A stretch of DNA of 64,000 bases from Microscillaceae bacterium (GCA_011390205.1 JAABSX010000002.1:124001-188000); one strand, 5' to 3'. Shown: positions 7,858 to 17,348, counted from the stretch's first letter. The notes: a model not told the origin generated them from the sequence alone. Numbers and translations: made by a program.

Positions 7858-9798
7858 TTAAACTTCTACACTCAATGACCATTGGTGTATTTGTGGACTA
7901 CCGAGAGGCTCTATGAGTTGATTGTCTTTTGAGTACTCTTCTACAAATGCACTTAACCCTTCTCTGAATGTCATCAATGCTTGATTTCGTCGGTCTTCTG
8001 CTCCTCCACTAAAAAACAATTTATCATCTACGCCCAGCAAAGGCACAAAAGTTTCATAAGGTGCAGTGTGTATAAAAGTGTAATAAAAGTTAATCATTTC
8101 GCCAATGGTACCTGTAGTAGGCAGATATGTCAGAAGTTCTTTTGTATCAAAACTACTACTGGGTGAGGGGATATGGCTATTTTGCAAGCAAGGCGGATAA
8201 TTTGCCACAAAAGTCATAGCAGGGCTCAGGGTATTTTCTAAATTAGGGATTCCGTGCACAGTCATACGATAAAGCAAACTACAAAGAACCATCTTTAAAT
8301 TATGGCGGTTTAATAGTTCGGGTAGTCCTTTGATATTGCCTTTGTGAGGGTCAGCCGCATTTCTGAGCCAGCTTGCTAGAGCTTTGTCCTCTCGCACTGC
8401 CTCATCACTTGGGTAAGTTACTTCCACAAAAACTTCGACATACTCGGCTACCAAGTCCCAGATTTTCAAATAATAAGCCACTACAGGGTATGTATCCCAG
8501 TCTTTTTCTACAGAAAAATCTTCTTTTCTGATGTTCATTTTCTCCAAAGTAGCTTTGGGGTCATCATCAAAGAAAAGACGTTTTTTTGCAAACTTATCCA
8601 GTAATTCTAAAAGCTGGTGCGAGGTAGTAAGCGAGGTAGGAGGTGCAATAATCTTCCACAAGAAAAGCAAGCTTTCATTGAAACCTATAGTATATCGAGC
8701 CTGTGGAGCGATGAGTTTAGAAAGTGCATGTGTATCAGGCACATGGTTAAGCAAATTCATTATCATGGTAGCATTGACGATATGCCAGTGGTAAACATGC
8801 CCAATCCAGATACCATAGACCGTAGCCGCAGTTTTAGAAGCTTGCATCGCATAAAGCCAAGCAGCAGGCTGAGCAGTTTTTCGGTCATAGATTTGTTTGT
8901 TGTTGCCATTTTTACCCGCTACACTGATGCTAAAAGGCAGCAATTGCTTGGTGCCAGCATCTTGTCTGAGCAGCATACAAACAGCAGGCGTAAAACGGAC
9001 ACTGCCTTTTGCTTCATTGAGCTCTAGGCACTCGAAGATGCTCAAATCAATCCCGAAAAGTTGCTGGGTTTCATAAGCTTCTTCGGCCTCTGGTGTCCAG
9101 ATTTGAGTAAACTTATCCTTGTTTGCCTTTGTGATTTTTTCTACAATCAAAAGGTTATAAGCGGCACTGTATTGAGAGATGATTTTCCAGAATTGCTTGG
9201 TAGCTTCTTCGGCATCTGTGAGTGATTTAGACCAATGCTCTAGCCACTGTGCTGAAGCTTTTTGGTGAAGATTGTTAAAAGTACTCCAAGCCATCGAGAA
9301 CTGTGCAGGCTCATCTAGTGAAAGCGTGGTGAGAGGAGGCTTGGGCCCATCAGCTTTAAGACTTTCTGCCATATCAGCAGGAGATTCATGGGTGTTTTTG
9401 AGCTTTTGGCTCAACTGTGAAGTTTCTGTGAATTTTTGATAGGCAAAAAAATCCTTTGTTTCAGCCTTGATATTTTTGAAGGAAATCTGCTCCTCCAGAG
9501 GCAAGTAATTTTCTCCGAAAGCAAAAGCATAGGCGGTGGCAGTTTCATCTTTGATGGTATATTCTGTGGTGAGTCCTGCTTTTGCTTGTTTTGCTTCTGC
9601 CTGACGTTTTGAGATTCGGCTGAGTGTAAGGGGCAACTCAGACAAAATAAAAGGAATGGCAGGCAACTCATGAAAGCCCATCATTCTGATAGGAAGATGC
9701 TCAATACTTCTTTTGTGCAAAAAAAATCTTCGGTAAAGTGCTATCAATACAAGCAGGATAAGGACAATACCAAGTGTCCAAATAATTTTTGTAAACAT
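7858..9798 (-). CDS. membrane-anchored, divergent lipoxygenase family protein
   Basis: 646 aa from the ATG at 9798 (an ATG 17 codons upstream is less likely). One transmembrane helix (about residues 4-23) is followed by a large soluble domain. Several blocks follow lipoxygenases in order. GHVYHWH gives the iron-ligand spacing HxxxxH (H334, H339), and HVPDTHALSKLIAP corresponds to HLSVLHPIYKLLTP. LKIWDLVAEYVEVFVEVTYPSD matches the LOX WDAIEKWVEDYV block. TVHGIPN corresponds to LHAAVN (H515, N519). The C-terminus, SLSVEV, ends in Val646 where lipoxygenases end in an iron-binding Ile. No N-terminal PLAT domain is evident. It would insert O2 into polyunsaturated fatty acids if active. The neighbours give no pathway clue. 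Family inferred from motifs by eye. Confidence 0.75.
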   Translation of the reverse strand: MFTKIIWTLGIVLILLVLIALYRRFFLHKRSIEHLPIRMMGFHELPAIPFILSELPLTLSRISKRQAEAKQAKAGLTTEYTIKDETATAYAFAFGENYLPLEEQISFKNIKAETKDFFAYQKFTETSQLSQKLKNTHESPADMAESLKADGPKPPLTTLSLDEPAQFSMAWSTFNNLHQKASAQWLEHWSKSLTDAEEATKQFWKIISQYSAAYNLLIVEKITKANKDKFTQIWTPEAEEAYETQQLFGIDLSIFECLELNEAKGSVRFTPAVCMLLRQDAGTKQLLPFSISVAGKNGNNKQIYDRKTAQPAAWLYAMQASKTAATVYGIWIGHVYHWHIVNATMIMNLLNHVPDTHALSKLIAPQARYTIGFNESLLFLWKIIAPPTSLTTSHQLLELLDKFAKKRLFFDDDPKATLEKMNIRKEDFSVEKDWDTYPVVAYYLKIWDLVAEYVEVFVEVTYPSDEAVREDKALASWLRNAADPHKGNIKGLPELLNRHNLKMVLCSLLYRMTVHGIPNLENTLSPAMTFVANYPPCLQNSHIPSPSSSFDTKELLTYLPTTGTIGEMINFYYTFIHTAPYETFVPLLGVDDKLFFSGGAEDRRNQALMTFREGLSAFVEEYSKDNQLIEPLGSPQIHQWSLSVEV

Positions 9799-9906
9799 AT
9801 TTCTTTTTTTTTGGAGGTGAAAATGATTTTTTTGGTGTAATCTCAGCAATGCCCGAGCAAGATAGAAAAATCTTGGTGTTTTACACGCAGATAAACTATG
9901 TTTTTT

Positions 9907-9959
9907 TACACAAAGTGTTTGTCCTTGGTTTATATCCTAAGAAGCAAACACTTTGTGTA
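9907..9959. repeat. 15-bp perfect inverted repeat with 23-bp loop
   Basis: TACACAAAGTGTTTG (9907-9921) and its exact complement (9945-9959) lie between the lipoxygenase gene and the upstream BNR gene. On the transcribed minus strand the stem is followed by A residues, not T, so it is not a standard intrinsic terminator. It may be an mRNA-stabilising stem at the 3' end of the 9975-12776 transcript. Confidence 0.6.
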
Positions 9960-9974
9960 GAGCCATGAAGAGGC

Positions 9975-12776
9975 TTACTTCACCACCCACTCCGTTTTGC
10001 TTTCTTGCTTGTCTTGTTTCAAGATGACAGTGTATGTGCCTTTGTCCACAAATTTTCCATCTTCTTTTTTCAAATCCCAAGCCCAAGTATGGAAGCCTGC
10101 CTCAGCATTTGCATCCATTTTTCGGAGGATTTTGCCGTCTTTGTCTGTGATGGTGATTTGAGGGGTTTTCTTTTGAGATGAACCCACGAAGTACAGCAAT
10201 TCAGATGTTGGCTCATAAGCTGCTACATACATCACATCCTGCCTGCCCCAGCGAGAAGAGTAACGTACTGAAGCTGGCTCAAACACATGCAATGCAGGAA
10301 GACCCTCAAGAGAAGCCAATTTTTGCAAAGGCTTGGCATCCAGCACATAGACACTTCTGCCGTGTGTGCCTAGCACTAGCTCGTTTTCACGAGGATGCAC
10401 AATGGCATCATAAGTAGCTACATTCGGAAAATCTCCGCTCAATACATTCCAAGTTTTGCCTGCATCCAAGCTAATATAAGTGCCTTCATCTGTGCCTAGA
10501 TAGAGTAATTTTTCTTGGGCAGGGTCTTGCAAAATAAAATTAATGGCCTCAGCAGGGAGGTTGCTTTGGATGGATGTCCAGGTCTGTCCGTAGTCATCGC
10601 TGCGATAGACAAAGCTCTTCACTTCATCAAAACGGTATCCATTGAAGGTCAAAAAGACGGTTTCGGGCTTGTGTGGAGAGGCTACCAAGCTGCTAATCCA
10701 TCTGCCTGCCACTTCCGAAGGAGTGATATTTTGCCAAGTAGCCCCGCCATTTTTAGTAACCTGTACGTTGCCATCATCTGTGCCTACATACATTACTTGC
10801 ACATCCATCGGTGATTCTGAAAAAGCCGAAATGCTAGAATAAGGTACATTGCCACTGGGCATTGCTTTGGTCAAATCAGGGCTAATTGCCTGCCAAGTAT
10901 CGCCTCTGTCTAAGCTACGATATACTTTTTGGGCACAGAAATACAAAATATCAGGGTTAAAGCGGCTCATCAGCACGGGTGTTCTCCAGTTAAATCTCAA
11001 AGGCTCTTCGCCAATATTGTGCTCAGGGGTGATGCGTTTGGGTGCTTTTCCTTTCTCGAGGCGGGCATAATTTCCGAATTGGTAGCCTGTATAAATCAAA
11101 TCTGATTGGGTAGGATTGACCTGCACAAACATCCCGTCTCCGCCCCAGATTCTCTCCCAAAATTCTCCTTCATTGGGTTGATGCTGAGAAGAACCCTTGA
11201 ATACGCCATTGTCTTGCATGCCGCCATAGACATTGTAAGGGGTTTCCATATCTACCGTAACGGTATAAAACTGTGCTACAGAGGTGTTATTTAAGTGTAA
11301 AAAAGTACCTCCTGCATCATAGCTCACATAGATTCCACCGTCATTGCCATTCAAGATATGATTGGCATCGCTGGGGTTTATCCACATGGCGTGGTGGTCT
11401 GCGTGTACTTTTCTGCCTGGAGCGATGGATTTAAAGGTCTTGCCACCGTCATCAGAGCGAAGCAAAGGCACTCCAAAAATATAGACTTGCTCGGGATTGC
11501 TCGGGGCTACACGCACTTGCCCAAAATAATAACCGTAGCTATAAAAAACGCCTTTGAGTGGATAGCTATTGACTTTTTTCCAAGATTTTCCTGCATCATC
11601 TGAGCGGTAAAGCTCTGCCCCACGTACTTCTGTGCCGAAAAGTGCTTCATTGGCATCTGCAAAATAAGTGGCGAGTGCTTTGGGTGTATATTTCCCTGCT
11701 TTGATTTCTTTTTTGACGAGTTGGGCTGTATATTTTTGGGGGAATCCTTTTTTATCCAAGAAATCAGCCAAGTCTTTGTCCTCTAATTTTTGAAAATCTG
11801 CTGCGGTCATCTTCTCAAAATCTTTGAAATCAAACTTTGGAGCATCTGTTTCGGGTGTTTGCTCGGCTTTGATGGTTTCTTGGTTATCGACCACAAGGTA
11901 GAGGACATTGGGCTGACTATCACAAATATCCAAGCCGATTCTGCCCATAAATTTGGCTTCTGGAAGTCCATTGCTGACTTTCGCCCAAGTATCGCCCCCA
12001 TCTTCGGAGTAATACAAGCCACTGCCTGCCCCGTGTCCTTTAAAATCCCAAGCCTTGCGGGTACGCTCCCAAGTAGCTGCCCAGAGTTGTTTTGGGTTTT
12101 TAGGATTGATGATTAAATCTACTACGCCCGTGCTGTCATTGACGAAGAGTGTTTTTTTCCAAGTGCTGCCGCCATCAGTGGTTTTATAAACGCCTCTGTC
12201 AGAGTTATGACTATACAAAGCCCCTAAACTGCCTACCCAAGCGGTGTTTTCGTCTGTAGGATGTGTGATGATTCTGCCAATGTGTTGGGTGTTTTCTAGT
12301 CCTTTGTGTTGCCAAGTGCTGCCTCCATCCGTGCTTTTATAGACTCCAAAGCCTGCATAGCTAGAGCGGCTGCTATTGTTTTCACCTGTGCCTACCCACA
12401 GTGTTTTGGGGTTAGAGGGAGAGATAGCAATAGCCCCCGTGGTCAGTCTGGCTTGATTATCAAAAATAGGCTCAAAGCTCAGACCATTGTTTTGAGTTTT
12501 GAATACACCACTTGATGCATAAGCTACATAATACTCTTTGGTGTTCTGAGGGTGAACGGCGATGTCCACCACACGCCCGCCCATGACCGTGGGGCCAATG
12601 CTTCGGAGGGGATATTCTTTGAACAAGGTTTGATTTTGGAGTGTAGTTTTTTGGCTTACAGCTGCTTTTCTTTCTTGGTCAGAAGATGCCTCAAGTTGTG
12701 GTAGTTTTTTTTGGGCAAATGTACTCTGATGTGCTATCAGGAGGGATAAAAGGATAAGAAGTATAAATTTTGGCAT
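9975..12776 (-). CDS. secreted BNR/sortilin (VPS10-like) repeat beta-propeller protein
   Basis: 933 aa. Signal peptide MPKFILLILLSLLIAHQSTFA, then many Asp-box/BNR repeats of the form S.DGG.TW (STDGGSTWQH, TTDGGSTWKK, SEDGGDTWAK, SDDAGKSWKK, SDDGGKTF, SLDRGDTWQ, TKNGGATWQ, SDDYGQTW, SLDAGKTW). These build one or two large beta-propellers of the sortilin/VPS10 'WD40/YVTN/BNR' class. The C-terminal ~90 residues form an Ig-like FlgD-type fold (TDKDGKILRKM, DKGTYTVIL). There is no type IX sorting domain at the C-terminus. Proteins of this family are often called glycosyl hydrolases, but no catalytic residues can be assigned here. Function unknown; exported. A TATATTTG element (12847-12840, minus) lies about 65 nt upstream. 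Confidence 0.85.
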   Translation of the reverse strand: MPKFILLILLSLLIAHQSTFAQKKLPQLEASSDQERKAAVSQKTTLQNQTLFKEYPLRSIGPTVMGGRVVDIAVHPQNTKEYYVAYASSGVFKTQNNGLSFEPIFDNQARLTTGAIAISPSNPKTLWVGTGENNSSRSSYAGFGVYKSTDGGSTWQHKGLENTQHIGRIITHPTDENTAWVGSLGALYSHNSDRGVYKTTDGGSTWKKTLFVNDSTGVVDLIINPKNPKQLWAATWERTRKAWDFKGHGAGSGLYYSEDGGDTWAKVSNGLPEAKFMGRIGLDICDSQPNVLYLVVDNQETIKAEQTPETDAPKFDFKDFEKMTAADFQKLEDKDLADFLDKKGFPQKYTAQLVKKEIKAGKYTPKALATYFADANEALFGTEVRGAELYRSDDAGKSWKKVNSYPLKGVFYSYGYYFGQVRVAPSNPEQVYIFGVPLLRSDDGGKTFKSIAPGRKVHADHHAMWINPSDANHILNGNDGGIYVSYDAGGTFLHLNNTSVAQFYTVTVDMETPYNVYGGMQDNGVFKGSSQHQPNEGEFWERIWGGDGMFVQVNPTQSDLIYTGYQFGNYARLEKGKAPKRITPEHNIGEEPLRFNWRTPVLMSRFNPDILYFCAQKVYRSLDRGDTWQAISPDLTKAMPSGNVPYSSISAFSESPMDVQVMYVGTDDGNVQVTKNGGATWQNITPSEVAGRWISSLVASPHKPETVFLTFNGYRFDEVKSFVYRSDDYGQTWTSIQSNLPAEAINFILQDPAQEKLLYLGTDEGTYISLDAGKTWNVLSGDFPNVATYDAIVHPRENELVLGTHGRSVYVLDAKPLQKLASLEGLPALHVFEPASVRYSSRWGRQDVMYVAAYEPTSELLYFVGSSQKKTPQITITDKDGKILRKMDANAEAGFHTWAWDLKKEDGKFVDKGTYTVILKQDKQESKTEWVVK

Positions 12777-13146
12777 ATTATCAAGATTTTGTGTAAGTAA
12801 ACTCTGTCAAGCAAATATCTTATAAGAATTTACATATCACAAATATATTTTGATAAAGTTAAGCATCGTATGATGTGTTAGTATCAAATGTTCCGTAGTC
12901 GGTCTTATCCTTCAGCTTGCCCTGAGGGAGACCAAGCCTGCAAGTAGCTATGATTTTACATCCATGATATGAATGAATTTAGCTAATTTTTTTATATTTG
13001 TAAAGAAAGCTAGGTGAAAGGCTTAGGACATGATTGGTTAGTATCGAGAGGGCTTGGTAAAGTGTAAACAAAGATTAGAGTAAATTACTATTTCTAAAAT
13101 ACCAACCAAGGAGCAGATTCAAATAATCGCCAGGTATTTAAACATT
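12777..13146. other. gene-free AT-rich stretch with a stem-loop
   Basis: 370 bp without a convincing gene. It carries the probable promoter of the minus-strand BNR gene and an imperfect stem-loop at about 12901-12933 (GGTCTTATCC...GGGAGACC). That stem shares the GGTCT/GGGAGACC element with the two inverted repeats at 13.5 and 15.0 kb. The rest is featureless. Confidence 0.35.
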
Positions 13147-13443
13147 ATGAAAAGAAGAGAAATTGAACTAGGTGATCGAGAAAAATTAGTGGAAATTTAC
13201 GATGAACTGAGTGCTAAACATTATGAATCTTCAGATTGGTCGTTTTTCAATCACAGAATAAGTGAATTTGTATCAATCATTCAAAAATACAATAGAAAAG
13301 ACTGGGATATATTTGCTAGATTTATTCAAATATCACAGCAAAAGCTCGGTATTATGTGTGATAATGACAAGAGGACATCTATTGGACTCAGTACATCAGT
13401 AAAGTATATGGAAGAGTTTCTCAAACTAGCTGAAATATTATAA
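13147..13443 (+). CDS. small hypothetical protein
   Basis: 98 aa, not recognised. It is charged and helical, with a central aromatic patch (SDWSFFNHRISEF, KDWDIFARF) and no signal peptide or membrane segment. The ATG at 13147 follows a purine-rich leader (AAGGAGCAGA about 40 nt upstream, too distant to be a standard ribosome site). It sits alone in a gene-poor, AT-rich segment next to a repeat that brackets the following gene, which suggests recent acquisition. Codon use is compatible with a real gene, but the call rests on length and composition only. Confidence 0.45.
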   Translation: MKRREIELGDREKLVEIYDELSAKHYESSDWSFFNHRISEFVSIIQKYNRKDWDIFARFIQISQQKLGIMCDNDKRTSIGLSTSVKYMEEFLKLAEIL

Positions 13444-13499
13444 TCCCTTCTGCTGCGTTAAGTTCTGTTCTACTCTTAGCATCCTTCACACACCCACCA

Positions 13500-13653
13500 C
13501 AGCAACTACTTTTAGCATATGAAAGTAAATTTTACAAATCACTTAAACTCAAATATAAAATGAAATTCTGAAATAAATCCTTATCAATAGCCAAACCACG
13601 ACTTCATGATGCAAAAACCTTTGGTCTGAAGGAGACCCGTCTGACCAGTTTGC
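13500..13653 (-). repeat. left copy of a ~155-bp inverted repeat flanking the CNNM gene
   Basis: The reverse complement of 13500-13653 aligns over its whole length, at roughly 75-80% identity by eye, with 15001-15162. Shared blocks include GCAAACTGGTC, CAGACCAAAGG, CATCATGAAGTCGT and ATTTTATATTTGAGTTTA. Each copy contains a small stem-loop GGTCTGA...TCAGACC, which is perfect in the right copy. The stretch 13444-13804 holds no gene; after the repeat it is plain AT-rich DNA up to the CNNM start. Confidence 0.7.
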
Positions 13654-13804
13654 TATTGTGGGGCAGGGCGTTTGGACTAGAATGGGGAAATACGAAATAG
13701 ATTAATGTATTAAAAGTTTGTAACTGGCGAAAAGATTTGCTAACTTTCAATTAAGAAACAAACACACTAAACAACAACGTGTAAAACCAATAAGAAAGAA
13801 TAAA

Positions 13805-14875
13805 ATGATACTATTATTAATTTACCTATTTGTAGCTCTTTTCACTTCCTTTTTGTGTTCAGTTATGGAGGCAGTGCTGCTCTCCACTCCGATTTCGTAT
13901 ATAAAGTCAGAAGCCGAACAAGGAAATAAGAGTGCAATTTCTATGATTCATTTAAAAGAAGATATAGATAAGCCTCTGTCTGCTATTCTTTCTCTAAACA
14001 CAGTTGCACATACAGTAGGTGCGGCAGGCGTAGGAGCACAAGCTGTTATTGTATTTGGTGAAGGCTATTTTGGAATCGTGTCTGCTGTATTGACTATTTT
14101 GATTTTGGTCATCACCGAGATTATACCTAAAACACTGGGTGCTAATTATAGCAAAGAACTCATAGGCATTTCTTCAAAAATTATAGGAGTGATGATATTC
14201 ATCACCTATCCCTTGGTGGTGGTTTCATCAGTTTTAACCAAATTATTGTCGAGAGATAAAAAAGAATTAACCACAAGTAGAGAAGAAATCTCTGCTCTGG
14301 CAAGCATTGGTACCCAAGAGGGGATTTTTGCAGATAAAGAAAATAAAATTATTCAAAACTTGATAAGGCTAAAAAGCATCAAGATTTCTGAGATTATAAC
14401 TCCTCGCATTGTTGTAGTAATCGCAAATGAAGAAATGACACTACAGGAATTTCTTAAAAGCAAAGATTTTTTGCATTTCTCTAGAATACCTGTTTATCAA
14501 GGAAATAGAGATAATATTACTGGCTATGTATTCAGAGAAGTAGTCTTTGAGAAGTTGGCAGAAGACCAGTTTGATTTAAGACTCAAAGACATCAAAAGAG
14601 AGATTTTGAGTTTTACCGAATCTACGACTTTGTTTAATGCTTGGGATGTGATGCTATCAAAAAAAGAACACATTTCACTGGTAACTGACGAATATGGGGG
14701 AATGGACGGAATAGCAACTCTAGAAGACATCATTGAATCTTTACTTGGCTTTGAAATCGTGGATGAAAAAGACCGAGTGGAAGATATGCAACAATATGCA
14801 ATGGAAAGATGGAAAAGCAAACAAAAAAAATATGACTTGCTCAAAGACGACAAACAAAAAAAGCATACAGACTAA
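13805..14875 (+). CDS. CNNM-domain (DUF21)/CBS membrane protein
   Basis: 356 aa. The CNNM (DUF21) transmembrane domain spans about 1-170, with three or four helices (LLIYLFVALFTSFLCSVMEA, LNTVAHTVGAAGVGA, TEIIPKTLGANYSKEL). A CBS pair follows at about 190-320 (ITPRIVVVIANEEMTLQEFL, SRIPVYQGNRDNITGYV, VTDEYGGMDGIATLEDIIESLLGFEI). It ends in a basic tail and lacks the C-terminal CorC_HlyC domain seen in the paralogue at 51781. CNNM proteins are linked to Mg2+/cation export. The gene is bracketed by two inverted copies of a ~155-bp repeat and lies in an AT-rich patch, so it may have moved as a cassette. Confidence 0.87.
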   Translation: MILLLIYLFVALFTSFLCSVMEAVLLSTPISYIKSEAEQGNKSAISMIHLKEDIDKPLSAILSLNTVAHTVGAAGVGAQAVIVFGEGYFGIVSAVLTILILVITEIIPKTLGANYSKELIGISSKIIGVMIFITYPLVVVSSVLTKLLSRDKKELTTSREEISALASIGTQEGIFADKENKIIQNLIRLKSIKISEIITPRIVVVIANEEMTLQEFLKSKDFLHFSRIPVYQGNRDNITGYVFREVVFEKLAEDQFDLRLKDIKREILSFTESTTLFNAWDVMLSKKEHISLVTDEYGGMDGIATLEDIIESLLGFEIVDEKDRVEDMQQYAMERWKSKQKKYDLLKDDKQKKHTD

Positions 14876-15000
14876 TCCACCTATAAACTCATTATTTACT
14901 CTAAAAAATACCCAAGTCTAAAGCTTTTTACCTGTTGTTATTGTGTGTAGATGCAAACGGTTATGACTATTATTCTGGTCAAAGGTGTGCTGTGAAGATT

Positions 15001-15162
15001 GCAAACTGGTCTGACGGATCTCCCTCAGACCAAAGGCCTTTCCATCATGAAGTCGTAGTTTTGACTGTTGATTTGAGTTTATTTCGGAATTTTGTTTTAT
15101 ATTTGAGTTTATATGATTCGTAAAGTTTGCTTTCAGTGAGACACTAAAAGCAGTTTACTGTT
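15001..15162 (+). repeat. right copy of the ~155-bp inverted repeat flanking the CNNM gene
   Basis: Counterpart of 13500-13653 in opposite orientation. It begins with GCAAACTGGT and contains the perfect stem GGTCTGA (15008-15014) / TCAGACC (about 15025-15031). It ends near AAAAGCAGTTTACTGT. It occupies most of the 14876-15212 gap between the CNNM gene and recQ, which otherwise has no gene. I see no transposase in the interval. Confidence 0.7.
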
Positions 15163-15212
15163 CTGGGTATGCTAAGACCAGAGGATGATTTAAAAGATAC
15201 CCACTATACATT

Positions 15213-17348
15213 TTAAATCCCCTTCCCAGTCCTTACAAGCATCAGGGCAATTCTTATTTTGAAATAATCATATTTTTCTTCAAAATGTTGGTAGGCTTCG
15301 TTTGTGCCATTGGGCAGAGATTCAAGGCTTAGGAAATAAGCCTTCAACTCTTTAAATTCAGCCTTGCTAAGGTAGGGCTTAAGGTCAATGTTTTGTCCTT
15401 GTTCACAGAGTTTGACGAGGTGAGATTGGATGGTGCTGGGGCTTAGCTGACGCTCAAGGGCGATTTCTTCAATGCTTTTGCCTTGCTTATACATCTCAAA
15501 AGTAAGCACTTGCGTCCCGCCTTTGACCGTTTCTCCATCTTGCACTTTGTCAGTAATAAATTTACGGATTTCTTTCAAAAACACCTTTCCATACGCCTCT
15601 AATTTTGCCTGTGCTACCCCTGAGATGGCTAAGAAAGCTTGCTCAGTCGTAGGGCGTTCTTTTGCCATTTCGTCTAGGGTTTTGTCGTTAAAGATGACAT
15701 AAGGAGCTACTCCTTTCTCATCAGCAAGCCTTTTGCGCAAGCCCCGCAAAACCTCAAATAGTTCTTCAGCAAGTAGCTGGGTTTTGGGTTTGAGTGTAGG
15801 CGAACGCATCCCCTCTGGAAGGCTTGCCTGTGGTTCGGAGAGTTGTAGTTTATAGTTTTTAAATAAAATAGCTTCTGCCAGAGGTCCTTTTTTTAGTGTG
15901 TAATTTTCGTCATACGCCATATCAAATACGCCCAGATTGAGCATTTGATGTACATAATCTCGCCAATCTTCAAAGCCAATGTCTTTGCCTGCCCCGTAGG
16001 TCTTGATTTGTTGGTAGCCTTTGTTGAGCAGTTCTTGATTGGCAGAGCCACGCAATACATTGATGAGCATATTGATTCCTACCTGCTCATTTAGTCTGAG
16101 CAAGGCAGAAAGTGCTTTTTGAGCTAGAATAGTTCCGTCTTTGGTCGTTCTTGGGTTTTGGCACACATCACAGTTGCCACAGCTTTGGGTATAATTTTCA
16201 TTAAAATAATTAAGCAAAACCCTTCTCCTACAGATGCCTGCCTCGGCAAACTGCTGCATACGCTCCAGCTTGGCAAGTCGGAGGTTTTTCATTTTTGTGT
16301 CTGGAGTGTCTTCTATGATTTTACGCCAAATCATCACATCTTGAAAAGAATAAAACAAAATGGCTCTACTATTTAGTCCATCTCTTCCTGCTCTCCCTAT
16401 TTCTTGGTAGTAGCTTTCTACATTTTTGGGTAAGTTATAATGAATCACAAACCTGACATTAGGCTTGTCTATGCCCATCCCGAAGGCAATCGTGGCACAA
16501 ATCACCTGCAAATCATCTCTTAAAAACATTTCTTGCACACTTGACCTAATATTTGCATCTAAGCCTGCGTGGTAGGCAGCCGCTTTGATGCCCTCTTTTT
16601 TGAGCTTTTCGGCGAGTTCTTCGGTGTTTTTTCGGCTAATACAATAGACAATCCCTGCCTGTGTAGGGCGGTCTTTTACGAATTGAATAATGCGTTTTGC
16701 CCGATTCGTGGCTGGCAAAATACTCAACTGAATATTGGGTCTGTCAAAAGAAGAAATAAAAATCTGAGGGGCTTTAAGCACCAACTGGTTCAAGATGTCT
16801 CTGCGAGTTACCTTATCAGCCGTGGCAGTGAGGGCAATGGTGGGGGTCTCAGGAAAATTAGTCTTCAAAAACTTTAATTGGGTATATTCTGGGCGAAAAT
16901 CATGCCCCCAAGTGGAGACGCAGTGTGCCTCATCTATGGCAAAAAGGCTGATTTCTAATGACTTAAGAAAATACGTAAACTCTTGGCTTACAAGCTTTTC
17001 GGGTGAGACATAGAGTAGTTTGATTTCCTTATTTCGGCATTGCTGGATGATGAGCCGTTGCTCTTCGGTGCTTTGTGTACTGTTGAAATAAGTAGCGGCG
17101 ATTTTATTGGCTTGCAGGGCTTCTACTTGGTCTTTCATCAATGAGATAAGCGGCGAGACTACCACGGTTAGCCCAGCTTTGAGTATAGCAGGTACTTGAT
17201 AACAAATAGATTTACCTCCTCCTGTGGGCATCAGCACGAGTGCATCTTTGTTGGCCATGATTCTCTCTATGATTTCTTTTTGCATAGGGCGAAAGGCATC
17301 ATAGCCGAAGTATTTTTTGAGAATTTGCTCGGGTGAATTGGCAGACAT
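15213..17348 (-). CDS. recQ: ATP-dependent DNA helicase RecQ
   Basis: 711 aa, a usual bacterial RecQ length with an added C-terminal HTH. DEAD-box helicase: Walker A MPTGGGKSICYQ (about 40-51), DEAH motif FAIDEAHCVSTWGHDFRPEY (about 135-154). Helicase C follows, with GIVYCISRK and the arginine-finger motif QEIGRAGRDG. The zinc domain is CRRRVLLNYF...CGNCDVC, followed by the RQC winged helix. An HRDC domain comes next (about 530-600; LFEVLRGLRKRLADEKGVAPY). The last 90 residues contain an HTH_40 motif (GKSIEEIALERQLSPSTIQSHL). It unwinds recombination intermediates. Monocistronic, divergent from ftsL. Confidence 0.97.
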   Translation of the reverse strand: MSANSPEQILKKYFGYDAFRPMQKEIIERIMANKDALVLMPTGGGKSICYQVPAILKAGLTVVVSPLISLMKDQVEALQANKIAATYFNSTQSTEEQRLIIQQCRNKEIKLLYVSPEKLVSQEFTYFLKSLEISLFAIDEAHCVSTWGHDFRPEYTQLKFLKTNFPETPTIALTATADKVTRRDILNQLVLKAPQIFISSFDRPNIQLSILPATNRAKRIIQFVKDRPTQAGIVYCISRKNTEELAEKLKKEGIKAAAYHAGLDANIRSSVQEMFLRDDLQVICATIAFGMGIDKPNVRFVIHYNLPKNVESYYQEIGRAGRDGLNSRAILFYSFQDVMIWRKIIEDTPDTKMKNLRLAKLERMQQFAEAGICRRRVLLNYFNENYTQSCGNCDVCQNPRTTKDGTILAQKALSALLRLNEQVGINMLINVLRGSANQELLNKGYQQIKTYGAGKDIGFEDWRDYVHQMLNLGVFDMAYDENYTLKKGPLAEAILFKNYKLQLSEPQASLPEGMRSPTLKPKTQLLAEELFEVLRGLRKRLADEKGVAPYVIFNDKTLDEMAKERPTTEQAFLAISGVAQAKLEAYGKVFLKEIRKFITDKVQDGETVKGGTQVLTFEMYKQGKSIEEIALERQLSPSTIQSHLVKLCEQGQNIDLKPYLSKAEFKELKAYFLSLESLPNGTNEAYQHFEEKYDYFKIRIALMLVRTGKGI

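Noticed and set aside
9907-9959. Inverted repeat considered as an intrinsic terminator
   Set aside because: On the minus strand that is transcribed here the stem is followed by A residues, not T.
12901-12933. Stem-loop considered as a third copy of the 13.5/15.0 kb repeat
   Set aside because: Only the short GGTCT/GGGAGACC core is shared; the flanks do not align.
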